A DNA stretch of 64,000 bases from Nitrospirillum amazonense (GTDB lineage: Bacteria; Pseudomonadota; Alphaproteobacteria; Azospirillales; Azospirillaceae). Position 1 is the first letter of the stretch. Each line of letters opens with the position of its first letter. The stretch is taken from positions 310,001-374,000 of the forward strand of contig NZ_VITV01000003.1 of assembly GCF_007828035.1 (NCBI RefSeq), written 5' to 3'. The position numbers and the translations under genes were made by a program. The notes under the pieces were generated by a model. The model ran no database searches, was not told the origin of the DNA, and saw only the letters and a program-made list of their open reading frames with translations. Shown here piece by piece: positions 62,186 through 64,000 of this stretch.

Positions 62186-64000
62186 TTAGAAGTTGGCGGA
62201 CACCCTCACGCCATAGGTGCGGGGCGGGGCGTAGGAGCCGCTGCCGGCCAGGCGGTTGCCCGACCCGTTGGTGTCGGGGTTAGCCACGACCAGCACGGCG
62301 TTGTTCTCCAGGTTGCGGACATAGGCCATGACCCGCCAGCGCCGGTCGGCGTCGTCGTAGGCCAGCGACAGGTTGGTCTTGGTGTAGGCCTTCTGCTCGG
62401 TGACGGCGAAGTTGCGGTAGTCCAGGTTCTGGTCGCCGACATAGACGCTGTCGACGCGGGCCGTGATCATGGCGCCGGACGCCAGGTCCCACATGTGCTG
62501 GTAGCCCAGGTTGATGGTCCATTCGGGCGACTTGGCCAGCGTGTTGCCGGTGTAGACGGCGGCGCTGCTGGGGTGGAAGACGTCGCCCGTCGCCAGGACG
62601 AAATCAGTGTAGCGGGCATGGATGTAGGAGACGCTGCCGTCCACGCGGTCGCTCTGGGTCAGCAGGGCTGCCCCTTCCACCTCCACGCCGTAGACCTCGG
62701 CCGTGCCGGCGTTGACCGTGACGGTGGACGCCTGGCCTGCCACCTGGCCGATGGCGCTGACCTGGAAGTCCTGATAGTCGTAGTAGAAGCCGGTCAGGTT
62801 CAGCTGCAGCTTCTTGTCCATGAACTGGTTCTTCACGCCGACCTCATAGGCGGTCAGCTTTTCCGGCTGGTAGGGGTTGTTGTTGGGCGGCTGGCCGTCG
62901 CCATAGCCGCCGGCCTTGTAGCCCGTGCCGATGGAGGCATAGAGCAGGCTGTCCGGCGCCAGATCGTATTCCGCCCCCACCTTCCAGTTGGTGGAATGCC
63001 AGGTCAGGTCCGCGTCGTTGAGGTACAGGGGGGAGCCGCCGACATAGGTGTTGCCGACAATGTGGCCGAAGGCCTCGGTGGCGCCGGTGCGAGCCTTGTT
63101 GTCCTCGGTATAGCGCAGGCCGCCCGTCACCCGCAGGCTGTCGGTGAGGCTGTAGGTCGCCTGGGCGAAGGCGGCCTTGGACTCCTCCGTCACCACCGGC
63201 TGGACGAAGGCCAGCGAGGTGATGCCGGCGATGGGGTCCAGCGCGAACAGGACGTCGTTGTTCTCCTTGAAGTAATAGAGGCCGGTCACCCACTTCAGCG
63301 GCCCGTCGCTGTTGGCCAGGCGCAGTTCGTGCGACATCTGGTCCTCATCGGACCGGAAGATGGTGGACGCGCAAAGCGCGCCAGAGGGGGCCGCGCAGGT
63401 GGAACTCTGCGTGGAACCGCCATGGGTGTGGTCGGTGTCCGTGCGGTAGGCGCCGACATAGGTCAGGGTGGCGAAACCCAAATCCCAGTCCGTGGTCAGC
63501 GACACACCCTTGTTGGTGTGGTTCAGGCTGCCGTCCGCCGACACCGGATAGGTGTAGGGCGAACCGAACTTGGCGTACTGGCCGATGGGCGCGGAGGCGT
63601 AGCCCACGCCGCCCTCATGGAAGATGTCGACCGACAGCAGGGCCTTGAACGTCTCACTGGGGGTCAATTGGACCTGCAGGCGGCCGGCCTGCGTATCCTC
63701 GTCATTAAAATTGCTGGAGCGGCCGTTGTTGGTATAGCCGTCGTGCCGGCTGGTCTGGAAAGCGGCGCGCACGGCCAGCGTGTCGGTCAGCGGCACGTTC
63801 AGCATGCCGGAGGTCTGCAGGTTGTTGTAGTTGCCGTAATCCAGCGACGCATTCCCCTCGAACTTGTCGCTCGGCCGTTTGGTGATGACGTTGATGCTGC
63901 CGGCGGTGGCGTTGCGGCCATATAGCGTGCCCTGGGGACCGCGCAGAACCTCGATGCGATCGATGTCATAGAGGGCGCCGATGGCGGCGCGCGACCGGGC
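62186..64000 (-). CDS. TonB-dependent receptor, copy 3 (N-terminus beyond the window)
   Basis: The C-terminal 604 residues of an outer-membrane receptor; the frame stays open to the window edge, so the start lies outside. The visible plug segment reads I-E-V-L-R-G-P-Q-G-T-L-Y-G-R-N-A-T-A-G, then I-N-V-I-T-K-R-P: the classic signature of the FecA/FyuA-like, sphingomonad-rich receptors rather than the type of copies 1 and 2. The barrel ends in G-V-R-V-S-A-N-F with a C-terminal Phe. With glycan hydrolases downstream it probably imports an oligosaccharide or glycoside, though siderophores are the usual cargo of such plugs. Confidence 0.9.
   Translation of the reverse strand, partial: ARSRAAIGALYDIDRIEVLRGPQGTLYGRNATAGSINVITKRPSDKFEGNASLDYGNYNNLQTSGMLNVPLTDTLAVRAAFQTSRHDGYTNNGRSSNFNDEDTQAGRLQVQLTPSETFKALLSVDIFHEGGVGYASAPIGQYAKFGSPYTYPVSADGSLNHTNKGVSLTTDWDLGFATLTYVGAYRTDTDHTHGGSTQSSTCAAPSGALCASTIFRSDEDQMSHELRLANSDGPLKWVTGLYYFKENNDVLFALDPIAGITSLAFVQPVVTEESKAAFAQATYSLTDSLRVTGGLRYTEDNKARTGATEAFGHIVGNTYVGGSPLYLNDADLTWHSTNWKVGAEYDLAPDSLLYASIGTGYKAGGYGDGQPPNNNPYQPEKLTAYEVGVKNQFMDKKLQLNLTGFYYDYQDFQVSAIGQVAGQASTVTVNAGTAEVYGVEVEGAALLTQSDRVDGSVSYIHARYTDFVLATGDVFHPSSAAVYTGNTLAKSPEWTINLGYQHMWDLASGAMITARVDSVYVGDQNLDYRNFAVTEQKAYTKTNLSLAYDDADRRWRVMAYVRNLENNAVLVVANPDTNGSGNRLAGSGSYAPPRTYGVRVSANF

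Overview
This is high-GC DNA dense with genes, almost certainly from an alphaproteobacterium. The Caulobacter-type oxidative D-xylose genes, the TIGR01782-like TonB receptors and the gatC-gatA/ruvX neighbourhood would suit Azospirillaceae (Nitrospirillum/Niveispirillum-like) or Caulobacterales. The genus is inference only. The dominant theme is uptake and breakdown of plant hemicellulose, most likely xyloglucan, with use of the released xylose. No tRNA, rRNA or CRISPR array was recognised.

Layout. 1-0.8 kb: the end of a TPR gene and a CadD-like transporter. 0.85-8.1 kb (minus strand): a D-xylose operon xylX-xylB-xylC-xylD, then an MFS sugar symporter and aldose 1-epimerase. Together these make most of the Weimberg route from xylose towards 2-oxoglutarate; the final semialdehyde dehydrogenase is not in the window. 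8.3-11 kb: a metallophosphoesterase, cupredoxin, ECF sigma and zinc-finger anti-sigma operon. 11-17 kb: a LacI-family regulator, a GH31 alpha-xylosidase lipoprotein and a GH35 beta-galactosidase. 17.3-18.7 kb: a cysteine hydrolase and an HD-domain protein. 19.6-30.7 kb: two tandem TonB-receptor plus flavin-dependent-halogenase cassettes with near-identical promoters, then a DUF418 membrane protein. 30.7-37 kb: an SGNH esterase, a GH3 glucosidase and a divergent GH95 alpha-L-fucosidase. 37-45.5 kb: a chemoreceptor and a heavy-metal RND efflux operon. 46.1-47.5 kb: two small coupled membrane proteins and an RNase T2. 47.5-49.7 kb: an AT-rich island with a RelA/SpoT-domain gene and a frameshifted IS630 element. 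49.8-54.6 kb: gatA, gatC, ruvX, an AEC transporter and a FucP-like sugar transporter. 54.7-64 kb: a second glycan operon (GH3, DUF1593/Sde182-like, GH3, carboxylesterase) preceded by a third, different TonB receptor cut by the window end.

How it fits together. Outer-membrane receptors would import oligosaccharides. Secreted or lipid-anchored GH95, GH35, GH31 and GH3 enzymes plus two esterases would remove fucose, galactose, xylose, glucose and acyl groups. The MFS and FucP-like carriers would import the sugars, and the xyl operon would oxidise xylose. A recurring 14-bp palindrome of the form TGnTAnCGCTAnCA lies upstream of the xyl operon, the GH35-GH31 operon, both receptor cassettes and the GH3/GH95 divergon, with a weaker version before the LacI gene itself. 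This suggests one LacI-type regulon spanning the locus. The most unusual parts are the duplicated receptor-halogenase cassettes inside a polysaccharide locus and the foreign RelA/SpoT gene beside gatA.
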